DNA of 64,000 nt from Ensifer sesbaniae (GTDB lineage Bacteria; Pseudomonadota; Alphaproteobacteria; Rhizobiales; Rhizobiaceae), in the NCBI RefSeq assembly GCF_013283665.1, contig NZ_JABEKU010000001.1, forward strand, positions 434,001-498,000, written 5' to 3'. The notes under the pieces were generated by a model that was not told the origin of the DNA, did not search any database, and was given only the letters and a program-made list of their open reading frames with translations. Below are positions 26,754 to 35,628 of this stretch, in pieces. A program made the position numbers and the translations under genes. The first letter of the stretch is position 1. Every line of letters begins with the position of its first letter.

Positions 26754-26879
26754 CCATTCCTCCTTTTACGGCACGGCAAGGCCTGGTGCGTGACCGCGAG
26801 GGCGACGCCGACCGTTCTCTTCGCTTGTTTCGGGTTTGTGAGGTGCCGGATCGTCGTGACGCTCGATCCGGCGTCGATG

Positions 26880-27347
26880 CTAGTTCTGCTCGTCGGTGAC
26901 GGAGCCGAGGCGCGACAGGACCTTCGGCCAGCCGTTGCTCATGTTGCTGAACGCCGTGTCGTTCTTCGGCGTCACGAAGCCGGAATGCACGAGGCGAAGG
27001 CGCGTGCCGTTATCGACCTTCGTGAGTGTCCAGGTGACGACCGTATCGAGGCGGGAGCCGTAGCCGATATTGCCCTCGTCGCCACCTTTCCAGGAATAGG
27101 CGAACCGCTCATAGGGGCGCACCTCCAGCACCTGGCAACGGATCGTCCCGTCCCAGGCGCCGGCCGGCGTCGTCTGGAAGGTGAAGTGCGTGCCCTCCAC
27201 GGCTTCAAAACCTGAAGGCGGCATGATCCAGCGGCCCATCAATTCGCCATTGGTCAACGTCTTCCAGATTGTCTCGGGCGTATGCGGAAACACCTCGTCG
27301 AGGACAATGTCTTGCGTCTCGTATTTCAGAACAGCTGCGTCGGTCAT
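26880..27347 (-). CDS. SRPBCC/AHSA1-family protein
   Basis: 155 residues with the START-like fold of the AHSA1 (Aha1 C-terminal) family: VFPHTPETIWKTLTNGELMGRWI at the start (in part FPHTPETIWKTLTN), RFAYSWKG in the middle and TWTLTKVDNGTRLRLVHSG near 115. Such proteins bind hydrophobic ligands. Its ATG overlaps the stop of the ArsR regulator by four bases (ATGA 27344-27347), a very common ArsR-AHSA1 pair that is translationally coupled. Confidence 0.92.
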   Translation of the reverse strand: MTDAAVLKYETQDIVLDEVFPHTPETIWKTLTNGELMGRWIMPPSGFEAVEGTHFTFQTTPAGAWDGTIRCQVLEVRPYERFAYSWKGGDEGNIGYGSRLDTVVTWTLTKVDNGTRLRLVHSGFVTPKNDTAFSNMSNGWPKVLSRLGSVTDEQN

Positions 27348-27676
27348 GGATCGATCTCCTTGAGAAGCGTGCGCAGATTGGCAAAGCGGTCGCGCCAGAA
27401 GCTGCCGTAGTGGCTCATCCAGTCGACGAGCGGCGCCAGCCCCTCGGGCTCGGCGCGGTAATAGACGTTGCGGCCCTCGGGACGCTCGGCGACCAGACCC
27501 GCCTGTCTCAGCGACTTGAGGTGCTGCGAGATTGCGCCCTGCGTCACGCCGCTGCCGCGGGTGAGCTCGACCACGGTGATCTCGTCGGCACTGGCAATGC
27601 GCTCGAAGACGGCCCTGCGGGTGGGGTCGGCTAGGGCGCGCATGACGGCAGTGATGGGGGCGGTTTCGATCATCAT
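27344..27676 (-). CDS. ArsR-family transcriptional regulator
   Basis: 110 residues. The winged helix is ADPTRRAVFERIASADEITV, LTRGSGVTQGAISQHLKSLR (recognition helix) and VAERPEGRNVYYRAEPEGL (wing). No metal-binding CXC motif is present in the recognition helix, so it belongs to the non-metal branch that pairs with AHSA1 proteins. The frame is open further upstream but the family starts near 27676. A palindromic GACTAA...TTAGTC lies directly at the start, fitting autorepression. Confidence 0.92.
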   Translation of the reverse strand: MMIETAPITAVMRALADPTRRAVFERIASADEITVVELTRGSGVTQGAISQHLKSLRQAGLVAERPEGRNVYYRAEPEGLAPLVDWMSHYGSFWRDRFANLRTLLKEIDP

Positions 27677-27712
27677 GACTAAATCATTAGTCTGCGCTGA
27701 TTGATTAGTCAA
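27677..27712. promoter_or_regulatory. Candidate ArsR operator
   Basis: GACTAAATCATTAGTC (27677-27692) has matching 6-base arms, and TTGATTAGTCAA (27701-27712) is a related imperfect palindrome 9 bases further. Both lie immediately upstream of the ArsR gene and are A/T-rich against a GC-rich background. Confidence 0.65.
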
Positions 27713-27775
27713 TACTATTGATTCGAGTTGTGCGACGGTTGCCGACAAGCCCCCGGCGGCGGACATCAGGCGTGC

Positions 27776-28519
27776 CTATCGCCGCCGGCCGATCGGGATG
27801 ATCTCCGGCGCGGAGGTTTCGAACGGTCGGCCATCCCAGCCGCCAAGCCACCGTTCGACGACGAGTCCTGCTTCATCCATCATCGAGACGAGGTCTTCAT
27901 AGGAGGGGAAGGTGATTTTCGACTGGGCAGCGTAAGTGCGTCCGTCCTTTGCGATCCGGTAGAAGGTTCCGTATTCCACGATACCCGACTCCGCGTCATG
28001 TCGCGCATCGTTCCACGCGAGAATCTTGCCGAGCACCGGATGAACGATATCCCGTTCGGATTCGGCCGGCGTCCATCTTCGCCATTCTCCGATCCGTGGA
28101 TTGCGGCTATCGAAAATGAAACGCCCTTCAGCGGCCAGATGCGCAGCGATGGTCCGAAGAACGGAAAGCTGATCTTCCCGGGTGAGGAAGACCTGAAAAG
28201 CATGACCGCTGAGCAGCACCAGATCGAAGCTCTCGTTAAGGCGGATCGTTCGCCCGTCGCCTTCGACCCAGCGTACCCGGTCGCCGCCCGGTCTCAACCT
28301 CGCGACATCCAGCATCGCGACTGCCGGATCGACGCCGACGACCCGTTTGCCCGTCGCTGCCAGAGCAGAAGTCAGCAAGCCGGTGCCGCACCCGAGATCG
28401 AGGATCGAGGTGCGGCCAGCGGAGATGGACTTCAGATATTCGGAATCGGCGGTCCAGCCGTTCTCGATGTCGTAGAACTCTACAAGCTTTGGATCGTTAT
28501 AGAGTTTGTCCGATGGCAT
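27776..28519 (-). CDS. Class I SAM-dependent methyltransferase
   Basis: 247 residues. Motif I is SILDLGCGTGLLTSAL near residue 40, followed by VVGVDPAVAMLDVAR and the acidic VRWVEGDGRTI, then LVLLSGHAFQVFLT. The C-terminal beta part with ITFPSYEDLVSMMDEAGL is typical of small-molecule methyltransferases of type 25/11. It begins 12 bases after the guaA stop in the same direction, so it is probably expressed with it. Acceptor unknown. Confidence 0.9.
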   Translation of the reverse strand: MPSDKLYNDPKLVEFYDIENGWTADSEYLKSISAGRTSILDLGCGTGLLTSALAATGKRVVGVDPAVAMLDVARLRPGGDRVRWVEGDGRTIRLNESFDLVLLSGHAFQVFLTREDQLSVLRTIAAHLAAEGRFIFDSRNPRIGEWRRWTPAESERDIVHPVLGKILAWNDARHDAESGIVEYGTFYRIAKDGRTYAAQSKITFPSYEDLVSMMDEAGLVVERWLGGWDGRPFETSAPEIIPIGRRR

Positions 28520-28531
28520 CGAGATGACTGG

Positions 28532-30094
28532 CTATTCCCACTCGATCGTGCCTGGCGGCTTCGAGGTCACGTCGTAGACGACGCGGTTGATGCCACGGAC
28601 CTCGTTGATGATGCGTGTTGCCGCGCGGCCGAGGAATTCCATGTCGTAGTGGTAGAAGTCCGCCGTCATGCCGTCGACCGAGGTGACGGCGCGAAGCGCG
28701 CAGACGAACTCGTAGGTTCGTCCGTCGCCCATGACGCCGACGGTCTGCACCGGCAAGAGCACGGCGAAGGCCTGCCAGATGGCGTCGTAGAGGCCGGCCT
28801 TGCGGATCTCGTCGAGATAGATCGCGTCCGCTTCGCGCAGGATCTCGAGCTTCTCGCGGGTGATGCCGCCCGGGCAGCGGATGGCAAGGCCCGGCCCCGG
28901 GAAGGGGTGGCGGCCGATGAAGCTGTCGGGCAGGCCGAGCTCGCGGCCGAGCACGCGCACTTCGTCCTTGAAGAGTTCGCGCAGCGGCTCGACGAGCTGC
29001 ATGTTCATGCGCTCCGGCAGGCCGCCGACATTGTGGTGCGACTTGATCGTCACCGACGGGCCGCCGGTGAAGGAGACGCTTTCGATCACATCGGGATAGA
29101 GCGTGCCCTGGGCGAGGAAGTCGGCGCCGCCGAGCTTCTTCGCCTCTTCCTCGAACACTTCGATGAACAGGCGGCCGATGATCTTGCGCTTGGTTTCCGG
29201 GTCGCTGACGCCTTCGAGCTCGCCGATGAAGCGGTCGGACGCGTCGATGTGCAGGAGGTGCAGGTTGTAGTGCTCCTCGAACATCGCAACGACGTTCTTC
29301 GCCTCGTCCTTGCGCATCAGGCCGTGGTCGACGAGGATGCAGGTGAGCTGGTCGCCGACGGCCTCGTGGATGAGCAGTGCCGCGACCGAGCTGTCGACGC
29401 CGCCGGAAAGCGCGCAGATGACCTTCTTGTCGCCGACCTGCTTGCGGATCGCCTCGACCGCCTTGGCGCGGTAGGCCGACATCGACCAGTCGCCCTTGAT
29501 GCCGGCGATCTTGTGCACGAAGTTGGAAATCAGCTTGGCGCCGTCGGGCGTGTGCACCACTTCCGGGTGGAACTGCACGGCGTAATATTTGCGCTTCGCG
29601 TCGGCGATGAAGGCGAAGGGCGCGTTGGCCGAGGTCGCCACGACCTCGAAGCCTTCGGGGATCGCGGTGACGCGGTCGCCATGCGACATCCAGACTTGGT
29701 GGCGCGAGCCAACGGACCAGAGGCCCTCGAATAGCGGGCAGTCCTTTTCGACTTCCAGGAAGGCGCGGCCGAATTCGCGGTGGTGGCCGCTCTCGACCTT
29801 GCCGCCGAGTTGGGCGCACATGGTCTGCTGGCCGTAGCAGATGCCGAAGACCGGCAGGCCGGAATCGAAGATCACCTGGGGCGTGCGCGGCGAGCCGATC
29901 TCGAGCGTCGAGGCCGGGCTGCCGGAAAGGATGACGGCCTTCGGCTTCAGCTGGCGGAAGCCTTCTTCCGCCGACTGGAACGGCACGATTTCACAATAGA
30001 CACCGGATTCGCGCACGCGCCGGGCGATGAGCTGCGTCACCTGGCTGCCGAAGTCGACGATGAGGACGGTGTCGGGATGGGCTGTCTGGGTCAT
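28532..30094 (-). CDS. guaA: GMP synthase (glutamine-hydrolysing)
   Basis: 520 residues, full length. The N-terminal class I glutamine amidotransferase has Cys86 in GICYGQQ with His and Glu further on (FHPEVVHTP). The ATP-pyrophosphatase domain has the P-loop [13 protein letters not shown] near residue 230, and the C-terminal dimerisation domain ends in KPPGTIEWE, the usual GuaA terminus. It converts XMP to GMP in purine synthesis. The gene leads a short unit with a methyltransferase. Confidence 0.98.
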   Translation of the reverse strand: MTQTAHPDTVLIVDFGSQVTQLIARRVRESGVYCEIVPFQSAEEGFRQLKPKAVILSGSPASTLEIGSPRTPQVIFDSGLPVFGICYGQQTMCAQLGGKVESGHHREFGRAFLEVEKDCPLFEGLWSVGSRHQVWMSHGDRVTAIPEGFEVVATSANAPFAFIADAKRKYYAVQFHPEVVHTPDGAKLISNFVHKIAGIKGDWSMSAYRAKAVEAIRKQVGDKKVICALSGGVDSSVAALLIHEAVGDQLTCILVDHGLMRKDEAKNVVAMFEEHYNLHLLHIDASDRFIGELEGVSDPETKRKIIGRLFIEVFEEEAKKLGGADFLAQGTLYPDVIESVSFTGGPSVTIKSHHNVGGLPERMNMQLVEPLRELFKDEVRVLGRELGLPDSFIGRHPFPGPGLAIRCPGGITREKLEILREADAIYLDEIRKAGLYDAIWQAFAVLLPVQTVGVMGDGRTYEFVCALRAVTSVDGMTADFYHYDMEFLGRAATRIINEVRGINRVVYDVTSKPPGTIEWE

Positions 30095-30206
30095 TTGGGG
30101 CCTTCAAACAAGCTTGATCATGGCGAGCCTTTAATGAAAGCCCGCCATCAGCGCAACGATTCAATTGCACCCCGACAATTCCGGGGTTTCAGAGCAGGAT
30201 GAGCGT

Positions 30207-30845
30207 CTAGAGCGGGATCTCGCCGGTCGAAACCGCATTCTCCAACCGGTCGATCACATCAGCAAGCTTCTCGTCGATAATGTGAAGATATTCCGTCCAG
30301 TCGCTAACGTGCTTGAGCTCAGCCTTGCCGTCGGAAATTCCGCGAAGCGCAACCAGCGGAACCCCGAAGGACTGGCAGGCGCGCAGGACCGCAAAGGTCT
30401 CCATCTCAACCATGTCGGCATCGATCGCCCCATAGGCAGCACCCGAGACGATGTTGGCGCCGGTCGAAAGCCGCGCCTCCGGCAGGCCGGGAATCCTGAG
30501 CGGCAGCGGCACTATCGCCGGCAGGTCGAGAAACGGCGTCCTACCCTTCTCGAAACCGAGCGGCGAGGCATCCATGTCGCGGTAGCCGACCGAGACCGCC
30601 TGGTAGACTTCCGTCTGTTCGAGCTTGGCGGAACCGGCAGAGCCGAGCGAAACGACGAGATCGGGTAGTGCACGCTCCGCGGCGAGTTCGGCAAGCGTCC
30701 GCGTCAGCACGACGGCCGCCTCGACCGGGCCGACACCGGTCATCAGCGGCTTGATCCGCTCCTTGAGGTGTGGCCCGTATTCGGCATCCACGGCCATGAC
30801 GTAGAGGATCCTGCGTCCGGCGACGTCCTTGACGGCAAAACTCAT
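30207..30845 (-). CDS. mtnN: 5'-methylthioadenosine/S-adenosylhomocysteine nucleosidase
   Basis: 212 residues of the PNP/UDP phosphorylase superfamily. The conserved VSLGSAGS, IVSGAAYGAIDADMVEMETFAV (ribose-binding glutamates, quoted in part as DMVEMETFAVLRAC) and the catalytic aspartate in ALRGISDGKAE are present. It recycles by-products of SAM-dependent reactions by cutting adenine from MTA and SAH. The start overlaps the stop of the thioesterase gene by four bases (30842-30845), so the two are coupled. The N-terminus departs somewhat from the enterobacterial enzyme. Confidence 0.88.
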   Translation of the reverse strand: MSFAVKDVAGRRILYVMAVDAEYGPHLKERIKPLMTGVGPVEAAVVLTRTLAELAAERALPDLVVSLGSAGSAKLEQTEVYQAVSVGYRDMDASPLGFEKGRTPFLDLPAIVPLPLRIPGLPEARLSTGANIVSGAAYGAIDADMVEMETFAVLRACQSFGVPLVALRGISDGKAELKHVSDWTEYLHIIDEKLADVIDRLENAVSTGEIPL

Positions 30846-31294
30846 CCTTCGATCCCCTCGCGTCCCCGCACCACCATCATCGTTCCCGTCATCGACGCGA
30901 TCAGCTTTGCCGGCCCGTCGGCGCGGATCGCGTAGCCGCGCCCGTCGGAAACAATGATCGTCGATCCAGGCTTGGTCACTTCGCCGCGGAACAGAAAGCG
31001 CTCGCCGCGCCCCGGCGAAAGCAGGTTGACCTTGAACTCGATCGTCAGGATCGAGGCATCAGGGTCGATCACCGAATAGGCCGCATAAGTGCCGGCCGAA
31101 TCCAGCGCCGCCGAAATCACGCCCGCATGCAGGAAGCCATGCTGCTGCGTCAGCTTCTCGTCGAAGGGCAGTTCGATTTCGATCGTACCCTGCTCGATTA
31201 GCGTCAGTTCTGCGCCGATCGTGCGCATCGCCGCCTGCCGTGCGAAGCTCTCGCGAATGCGCTTTCGAAAATCGGGGGGATCGCGGTCGTCCAT
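30842..31294 (-). CDS. PaaI-family hotdog-fold thioesterase
   Basis: 150 residues. The hotdog fold is shown by QHGFLHAGVISAALDSAGTYAAY (in part HGFLHAGVISAALDSAG), with the HGG-like active-site stretch, and LTIEFKVNLLSPGRGERFLF and the closing GRGYAIRADGPAKLIASMTG. Members hydrolyse acyl-CoA thioesters. The ATG at 31294 was taken in place of a TTG three bases upstream. It is coupled to the nucleosidase gene downstream. Confidence 0.9.
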   Translation of the reverse strand: MDDRDPPDFRKRIRESFARQAAMRTIGAELTLIEQGTIEIELPFDEKLTQQHGFLHAGVISAALDSAGTYAAYSVIDPDASILTIEFKVNLLSPGRGERFLFRGEVTKPGSTIIVSDGRGYAIRADGPAKLIASMTGTMMVVRGREGIEG

Positions 31295-31493
31295 CAATGA
31301 GAAAGGCCCTGCATAATGTCTACGGGCCTACCGGCCCCGGTCGGCGGACAGTCGCACGGCCTTCCCTGGACGACAAGACGGAAAGACGGAAGAGGCTGCG
31401 GCCTTGGACAGTGTTTGCGCCCGCTCGTGAAAAATCCTCGCCAGTCCCGTTCGTGCCGTTTTTAAGCCCGCCTGTCGCCCCTATATCTCCTTC

Positions 31494-32048
31494 ATGAACA
31501 GCTTCCGCCGCATCGAAATTCGCCCGGCCGTTCCGGACGACATCATGATGATCGCTTCTGTCATCGTCGAAACCTGGCGAACGACGTTTCGCGGCCTGAT
31601 CGCCGATCAGTTTCTCGATGCCATGACGATCGAGCAGCAGGCGCTGCGCCACGCCAGGCGAATGCGCGTTGCCGGGGTCTTCCATCTGGTGGCGGTCGAT
31701 ATGAACGCAGACAAGGTGATCGGCTTTGCGAACTACGGCAAGGCGCGCTCCATGCCGCCGCGCTTCGACCGGGAGCTCTACGCCCTCTACATTCTCGAAG
31801 AGTTCCAGCGCGCCGGCATCGGTTCGGCGCTGGTGCGAAGCGTCGCGGCGCACAGCCGCGAAATGGGGGGCTCTTCGCTGTTCGCCTGGGTGCTGTCGAC
31901 CAACCCGAACCGATCCTTCTACGAGCGCCTGGGCGCAGTACCGGTCGCCCAGGGACAGGTCGCGCTCGGAGCCGAGACGCATGAGCAAGTCGCCTATCGC
32001 TGGAATGATTTGGCGCGGCTCTCGGGTGCCGCGGATCTCGCCGCCTAG
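31494..32048 (+). CDS. GNAT-family N-acetyltransferase
   Basis: 184 residues. The acetyl-CoA-binding motif A is ALYILEEFQRAGIGSALVRSV near residue 105, preceded by VIGFANYGKAR and followed by LFAWVLSTNPNRSFYERLGA, the usual motif B. It is a single-domain acetyltransferase of unknown substrate. It is divergent from the thioesterase gene across a 200-base gap in which I see no clear operator. Confidence 0.9.
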   Translation: MNSFRRIEIRPAVPDDIMMIASVIVETWRTTFRGLIADQFLDAMTIEQQALRHARRMRVAGVFHLVAVDMNADKVIGFANYGKARSMPPRFDRELYALYILEEFQRAGIGSALVRSVAAHSREMGGSSLFAWVLSTNPNRSFYERLGAVPVAQGQVALGAETHEQVAYRWNDLARLSGAADLAA

Positions 32049-32058
32049 AGAATTCCGC

Positions 32059-32135
32059 AAGTGGAAACGCTGGAAGCGGAAAGATGGCCCGGACAGGTGT
32101 TAGGCGACCTTTGCGCTTCCAGACGCGCGGCGCTG
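32059..32135. repeat. Intergenic repeat: family B copy 2 plus a RIME-like scrap
   Basis: 32059-32086 contains GCTGGAAGCGGAAAGATG and matches the reverse complement of 14818-14845 at about 26 of 28 bases. About 30 bases on, GACGCGCGGCGCTGT (32120-32134) matches the inner part of the mosaic element at 4371-4401 in reverse complement. The block fills the gap between the convergent GNAT and DUF1513 genes. Confidence 0.6.
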
Positions 32136-32149
32136 TCGTCTCTTTCGGT

Positions 32150-33235
32150 CTACGTCAAGCGGACGATGTGCTGGTCCCAGGCGACGCGGCTTTGCTGCCG
32201 CTTGAAGTGGCCATCATAGGAGGAGACGGCAAAACCGTGATCGGCGGCGGCAACCCCTGCTGCATCGACGACGCGCTCCTCCTTCAGCACCGCTCCGGTC
32301 TGGGCATCGAGCGTCACGGCCACGTTGCCCTTGGGCGAGGTCAGGCCGATCAACCCCTCATGCCGGTTGACCGCGATCGCGCCGACATAATTTGCCAGCG
32401 CTTCCGTCGTGTGCTCGGGCAGCGACAGGAACTGGAGATCCTCCCCCTTGGAAAAATGCCCGACGAGCGGCGGCAGGTCGTTGCGCGCGCCTTCGTATTG
32501 GCAGGCAAACCAGATTTCGCCCTTCGGGCCGATATCGACATGGCGGGTCGATAGCCGGCTGAGGTCATCAGGCAGTCGGTGTTTCTGCACCAGCGCTCCG
32601 GTTCGCGTGTCGACCAGCGTCAGGCTCGGCTCCATGTGGTCGAGATTGAGCTTGGTGCGGCCAAAATCCGGGTGCGTCTCGATGCCGCCATTGGCGATCG
32701 CCAGCAGGCGTCCGTCGGCAGCAAGCGTCATGTCATGCGGGCCGATGCCATAGGTCGGGACCTCGCCGATGCGGGCAAAGTTGTCGGTGCCGTCATAAAT
32801 GCCGACCATGCCGCGATTGGCGGCAAAGTCGTTCTCGGTGGCATAGAGCAGCCTGCCATCCGCCGAAAAGCAACCGTGGCCGTAGAAATGCCGGCCCTCC
32901 GCCGCGGCGATGACCACCGGTTCCGCCGTGCCGTCGGTCGCAAGGATCATGGCATAGGTGCCGGGTCGGCGGGCAAAGGCGACCGCCCGGCGGCTGACGG
33001 GCGAATAGGCCATGCCATGCGCCCGGGCCGGCAGCGCGGTGCGCTCGATGATTTCGCCCGTTTCCGTCAGCGTCGCGACGCCGTAGCTTCCATCGGGCGC
33101 CATGAAGGCGGAGGCGAAAACGGCATCCGCCCGTGCCAGGGCGAAAGCCTGCTCGGGCGCAAGGCTCGATACCCAGGCTGAACCCGCCATTTTCAGGAAA
33201 CTGCGCCGGTCGATCAGGCCCGTGGCGGCTCTCAT
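32150..33235 (-). CDS. DUF1513-domain periplasmic protein with Tat signal
   Basis: 361 residues. The N-terminus carries a twin-arginine signal, DRRSFLKMAGSAWVSSL, so it is exported folded. The rest is a beta-propeller-like DUF1513 protein with YGHGCFSADGRLLYATEND, GIGPHDMTLAADGRLLAIAN and the closing SSYDGHF. DUF1513 proteins are regularly clustered with imelysins and di-heme proteins in iron-uptake loci of alphaproteobacteria, which fits the genes upstream here, although corA now separates it from them. Molecular function unknown. Confidence 0.88.
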   Translation of the reverse strand: MRAATGLIDRRSFLKMAGSAWVSSLAPEQAFALARADAVFASAFMAPDGSYGVATLTETGEIIERTALPARAHGMAYSPVSRRAVAFARRPGTYAMILATDGTAEPVVIAAAEGRHFYGHGCFSADGRLLYATENDFAANRGMVGIYDGTDNFARIGEVPTYGIGPHDMTLAADGRLLAIANGGIETHPDFGRTKLNLDHMEPSLTLVDTRTGALVQKHRLPDDLSRLSTRHVDIGPKGEIWFACQYEGARNDLPPLVGHFSKGEDLQFLSLPEHTTEALANYVGAIAVNRHEGLIGLTSPKGNVAVTLDAQTGAVLKEERVVDAAGVAAADHGFAVSSYDGHFKRQQSRVAWDQHIVRLT

Positions 33236-33313
33236 GCCATCCTCGCTCGTCGTGCAAATCCGCAGCCCTCAACGGAGGCGCCGCTCAAGGCTGCGATATA
33301 GCGGGTTATGCGC

Positions 33314-34303
33314 TCAGAGCCAGCCCCGGCGCTTGAAGTAGAAATAGGGCACGATTGCCGAGATCACCATCAGCATCAATGCCGCAGGATAGCCGAACTC
33401 CCATTGCAATTCCGGCATCACGCCGAAGTTCATGCCGTAGATCGAGGCGACCAGCGTCGGCGGCAGGAAGACGACGGCGGCAACCGAGAAGATCTTGATG
33501 ATCTGGTTCTGCTCGAGATTGATCAGGCCGAGCGTCGCGTCGAGCAGGAAGTTGATCTTGTTCGACAGGAACAGCGCGTGATCGCCAAGCGAGGTCGCGT
33601 CGCGCTGGATCAGCTTGATCCGCTGCCGGCTTTCCTTTCCAGCCTTGCGCGGGCCCATGCCTTCGAGCGCTACATGATAGGCGACGAGTCGGCCGATGCT
33701 GACCAGACTTTCCCGGATCACCGTCAAGAGATCGCCCTTCTGGCCGATCTGCTCGATCAGTGACTGCAGGTCGCGCGTTTTCTTGGTGGCGCTGGCATTG
33801 GTCTTGCGGAACACCTCGCGCGAGATCGCGTCGACCTCGCTGCCGGCGCGCTCGAGCGCATCCGCTGTGCGGTCGATGATCGCCTCGAGAAGCCCGAGCA
33901 TCACCAGTTCGCCGCTCTCACAGATCTGGCCGTTCGCCTTCTGGATGCGGTTGGAAAAGGTCTGGAACGGCTTCGGGTCGGCATGGCGGACCGTGACCAG
34001 CGTCGTTCCCTTGAGAATGAAGGTCACCGGCACCTTGACCGGGTAGTCGCTGTCGAGCTTCGCGGTTGCCGTCATCGTCATGAATTCGGCGCCATCCTCC
34101 TGGTAGAGCCGGTCGGAAAGCTCGATCTCCTGCATCTCGTCGCGGGTGGGGATCGCGATGCCGAGTTGACCTTCGACGAGGCGCGTTTCCTCGACGGACG
34201 GGTTGAAGAGATCGAACCAGATCGCCGGCGTCGGGGAGGCGATGCCATCGAGCATGTCGACGAGCACGAGGTGGCTGTTCTGGCTTTTGTAGATGCGCAG
34301 CAT
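33314..34303 (-). CDS. CorA-family magnesium transporter
   Basis: 329 residues. A long cytoplasmic N-terminal domain is followed by two membrane helices at the end, with the GMN signature (IYGMNFGVMPELQWEFGYP) between them and the basic KRRGWL tail. The start at 34303 has GGAG six bases upstream; ATGs at 34315 and 34327 are alternatives. The pentameric channel moves Mg2+ (or Co2+/Ni2+) inward. It stands inside the imelysin/DUF1513 gene set in the same direction, with about 210 bases upstream and 78 downstream, so it likely has its own promoter. Confidence 0.93.
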   Translation of the reverse strand: MLRIYKSQNSHLVLVDMLDGIASPTPAIWFDLFNPSVEETRLVEGQLGIAIPTRDEMQEIELSDRLYQEDGAEFMTMTATAKLDSDYPVKVPVTFILKGTTLVTVRHADPKPFQTFSNRIQKANGQICESGELVMLGLLEAIIDRTADALERAGSEVDAISREVFRKTNASATKKTRDLQSLIEQIGQKGDLLTVIRESLVSIGRLVAYHVALEGMGPRKAGKESRQRIKLIQRDATSLGDHALFLSNKINFLLDATLGLINLEQNQIIKIFSVAAVVFLPPTLVASIYGMNFGVMPELQWEFGYPAALMLMVISAIVPYFYFKRRGWL

Positions 34304-34352
34304 TTGGGGCTCCATAGGGCGAGTCATCCGACCGCCATGAAGCCCTGATCAA

Positions 34353-34406
34353 TCAGGACCGGACGGTCGTGAGCGTGAAGGCTCGACTTCGACTGTCGGG
34401 GTTCAT
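34353..34406 (-). other. Possible 17-codon leader ORF upstream of corA
   Basis: ATG at 34406, with AAGGA ten bases before it, opens a 17-residue frame (MNPDSRSRAFTLTTVRS) that stops at 34353, 50 bases ahead of corA. Leader peptides control some Mg2+ transporter genes (mgtL of Salmonella is the known case), but nothing else here proves this one. Confidence 0.25.
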
Positions 34407-34512
34407 TGTGAGTTGGTCCTTGTGGTGAAACGTGCCCGCGAAAGCGGACACGAAAAGCGCTTTGCGCCTAAAAGCCGGAATTGTCAACAGCCCGTCCGGG
34501 CAACGGTTTTCG

Positions 34513-35628
34513 TCAGTCGCCGTCGGCAAAGGAGAAGCCGGCGCCAAGCCCGATCGCGCCGCCGAAATCCTTGTTCAAGCGGTCGAGAAGGTCGTTGATG
34601 TTGAGCGACAGGAAGGCGAGCTTGGCGCGCTTGTCGTCATCGGCAAGGGCCGCGTCGATCGGTCCATCGATGTTCCCGGCCATGCCGATCACCGACTTGA
34701 ACACGAAGTCGGCCGAGCCGGCGACGGAGCGGCTGTCTTCCGGCAGCAGGCTTTGCATGTCGGCAACGTCGAACAGCGTCTTGAGGCCACGGACATTCCC
34801 GGCGATCGAGGCCATGGTGTTGCCGGAGCGCCAGTAGATCGCAAGCTTCGGGTGGCCCTTGTCGTCCTTGCCTTCGTAGAACGGTTTCAGCCGCTGGTCC
34901 TTCACCGTCTCGACTCCGTGGACGAGAATGCCGAGCAGTTCGGTGGCCGCCTCGCGGCTGTCGCGGAACTCGGGATTGTCGGGGCCCGGATGTTTCCAGG
35001 CCGCCTGGATGCCGTCCGGTTTCTGCCACGCCGCCAGGAGCTCGTCGGCGATTGTGTCGAGATTTCCGGTGATCGCCAGGCCGTAGCGGCAGCGGAAATT
35101 CCCCTCCTCGCTCGAAAGCGCCTCGGCGCCGGTGCCATAGAGCACGTATTCGAGCGCGCCCAGTCCCTGGGCTGCGACGCTCTTGCCCTTGAGCCTGGCT
35201 TCGTCCGTTGCGCCTTCATCCTCTTTCGAAAGGATCGCCTGCACTTGCTTCAGCCCGGTGCTCTTGCGATCGGGGTAGAAGAGGAAGCGTTCGAACCGGT
35301 TCTGCTCGAGAGCCGGACCAAGCCTTACCACCTCGATCGCCGACCAGGCGCCGACCAGATCGGAGAACGCTCCCTGTGCGCTCTTGAGTGCTGCTTGCGA
35401 CGGCGCCTCGCAGAGCTTGGCCGTAGCTTGCCTTGCGGCGGCGGTCTTTTCCGTGAGGTTGCGATAGGCGGGAATGATGAACGCGTCGACGGCCTTGGCC
35501 ATGACGGTGGGGACGGCGGCCTCGTTGACGACGCGCGGCGAGAGCGCGCTCCCTTCCTGGGCCATTGCCGGCAATGCGGTCGTCAGCGCCAGGGAGAGTG
35601 CAAGGGTGAGTGTATGCGTAGCGGACAT
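34513..35628 (-). CDS. Imelysin-family periplasmic protein
   Basis: 371 residues with a cleavable signal peptide (residues 1-23, ending ALPAMAQ). The imelysin (M75-like) helical fold is shown by AFIIPAYRNLTEKTAA, RLGPALEQNRFERFLFYPDR and ALEYVLYGTG. The family motif GxHxxE reads G-L-G-A-L-E at 155-160, so the histidine is replaced by glycine at 157. Its start overlaps the stop of the di-heme gene by one base (TGATG), so it is translated with it. A role in periplasmic iron handling is inferred from the cluster. Confidence 0.88.
   Translation of the reverse strand: MSATHTLTLALSLALTTALPAMAQEGSALSPRVVNEAAVPTVMAKAVDAFIIPAYRNLTEKTAAARQATAKLCEAPSQAALKSAQGAFSDLVGAWSAIEVVRLGPALEQNRFERFLFYPDRKSTGLKQVQAILSKEDEGATDEARLKGKSVAAQGLGALEYVLYGTGAEALSSEEGNFRCRYGLAITGNLDTIADELLAAWQKPDGIQAAWKHPGPDNPEFRDSREAATELLGILVHGVETVKDQRLKPFYEGKDDKGHPKLAIYWRSGNTMASIAGNVRGLKTLFDVADMQSLLPEDSRSVAGSADFVFKSVIGMAGNIDGPIDAALADDDKRAKLAFLSLNINDLLDRLNKDFGGAIGLGAGFSFADGD

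Noticed and set aside
27728-29734. Very long open frame antisense to guaA and its neighbour
   Set aside because: It is the mirror of high-GC third positions in guaA; the protein has no recognisable family features and low-complexity composition.
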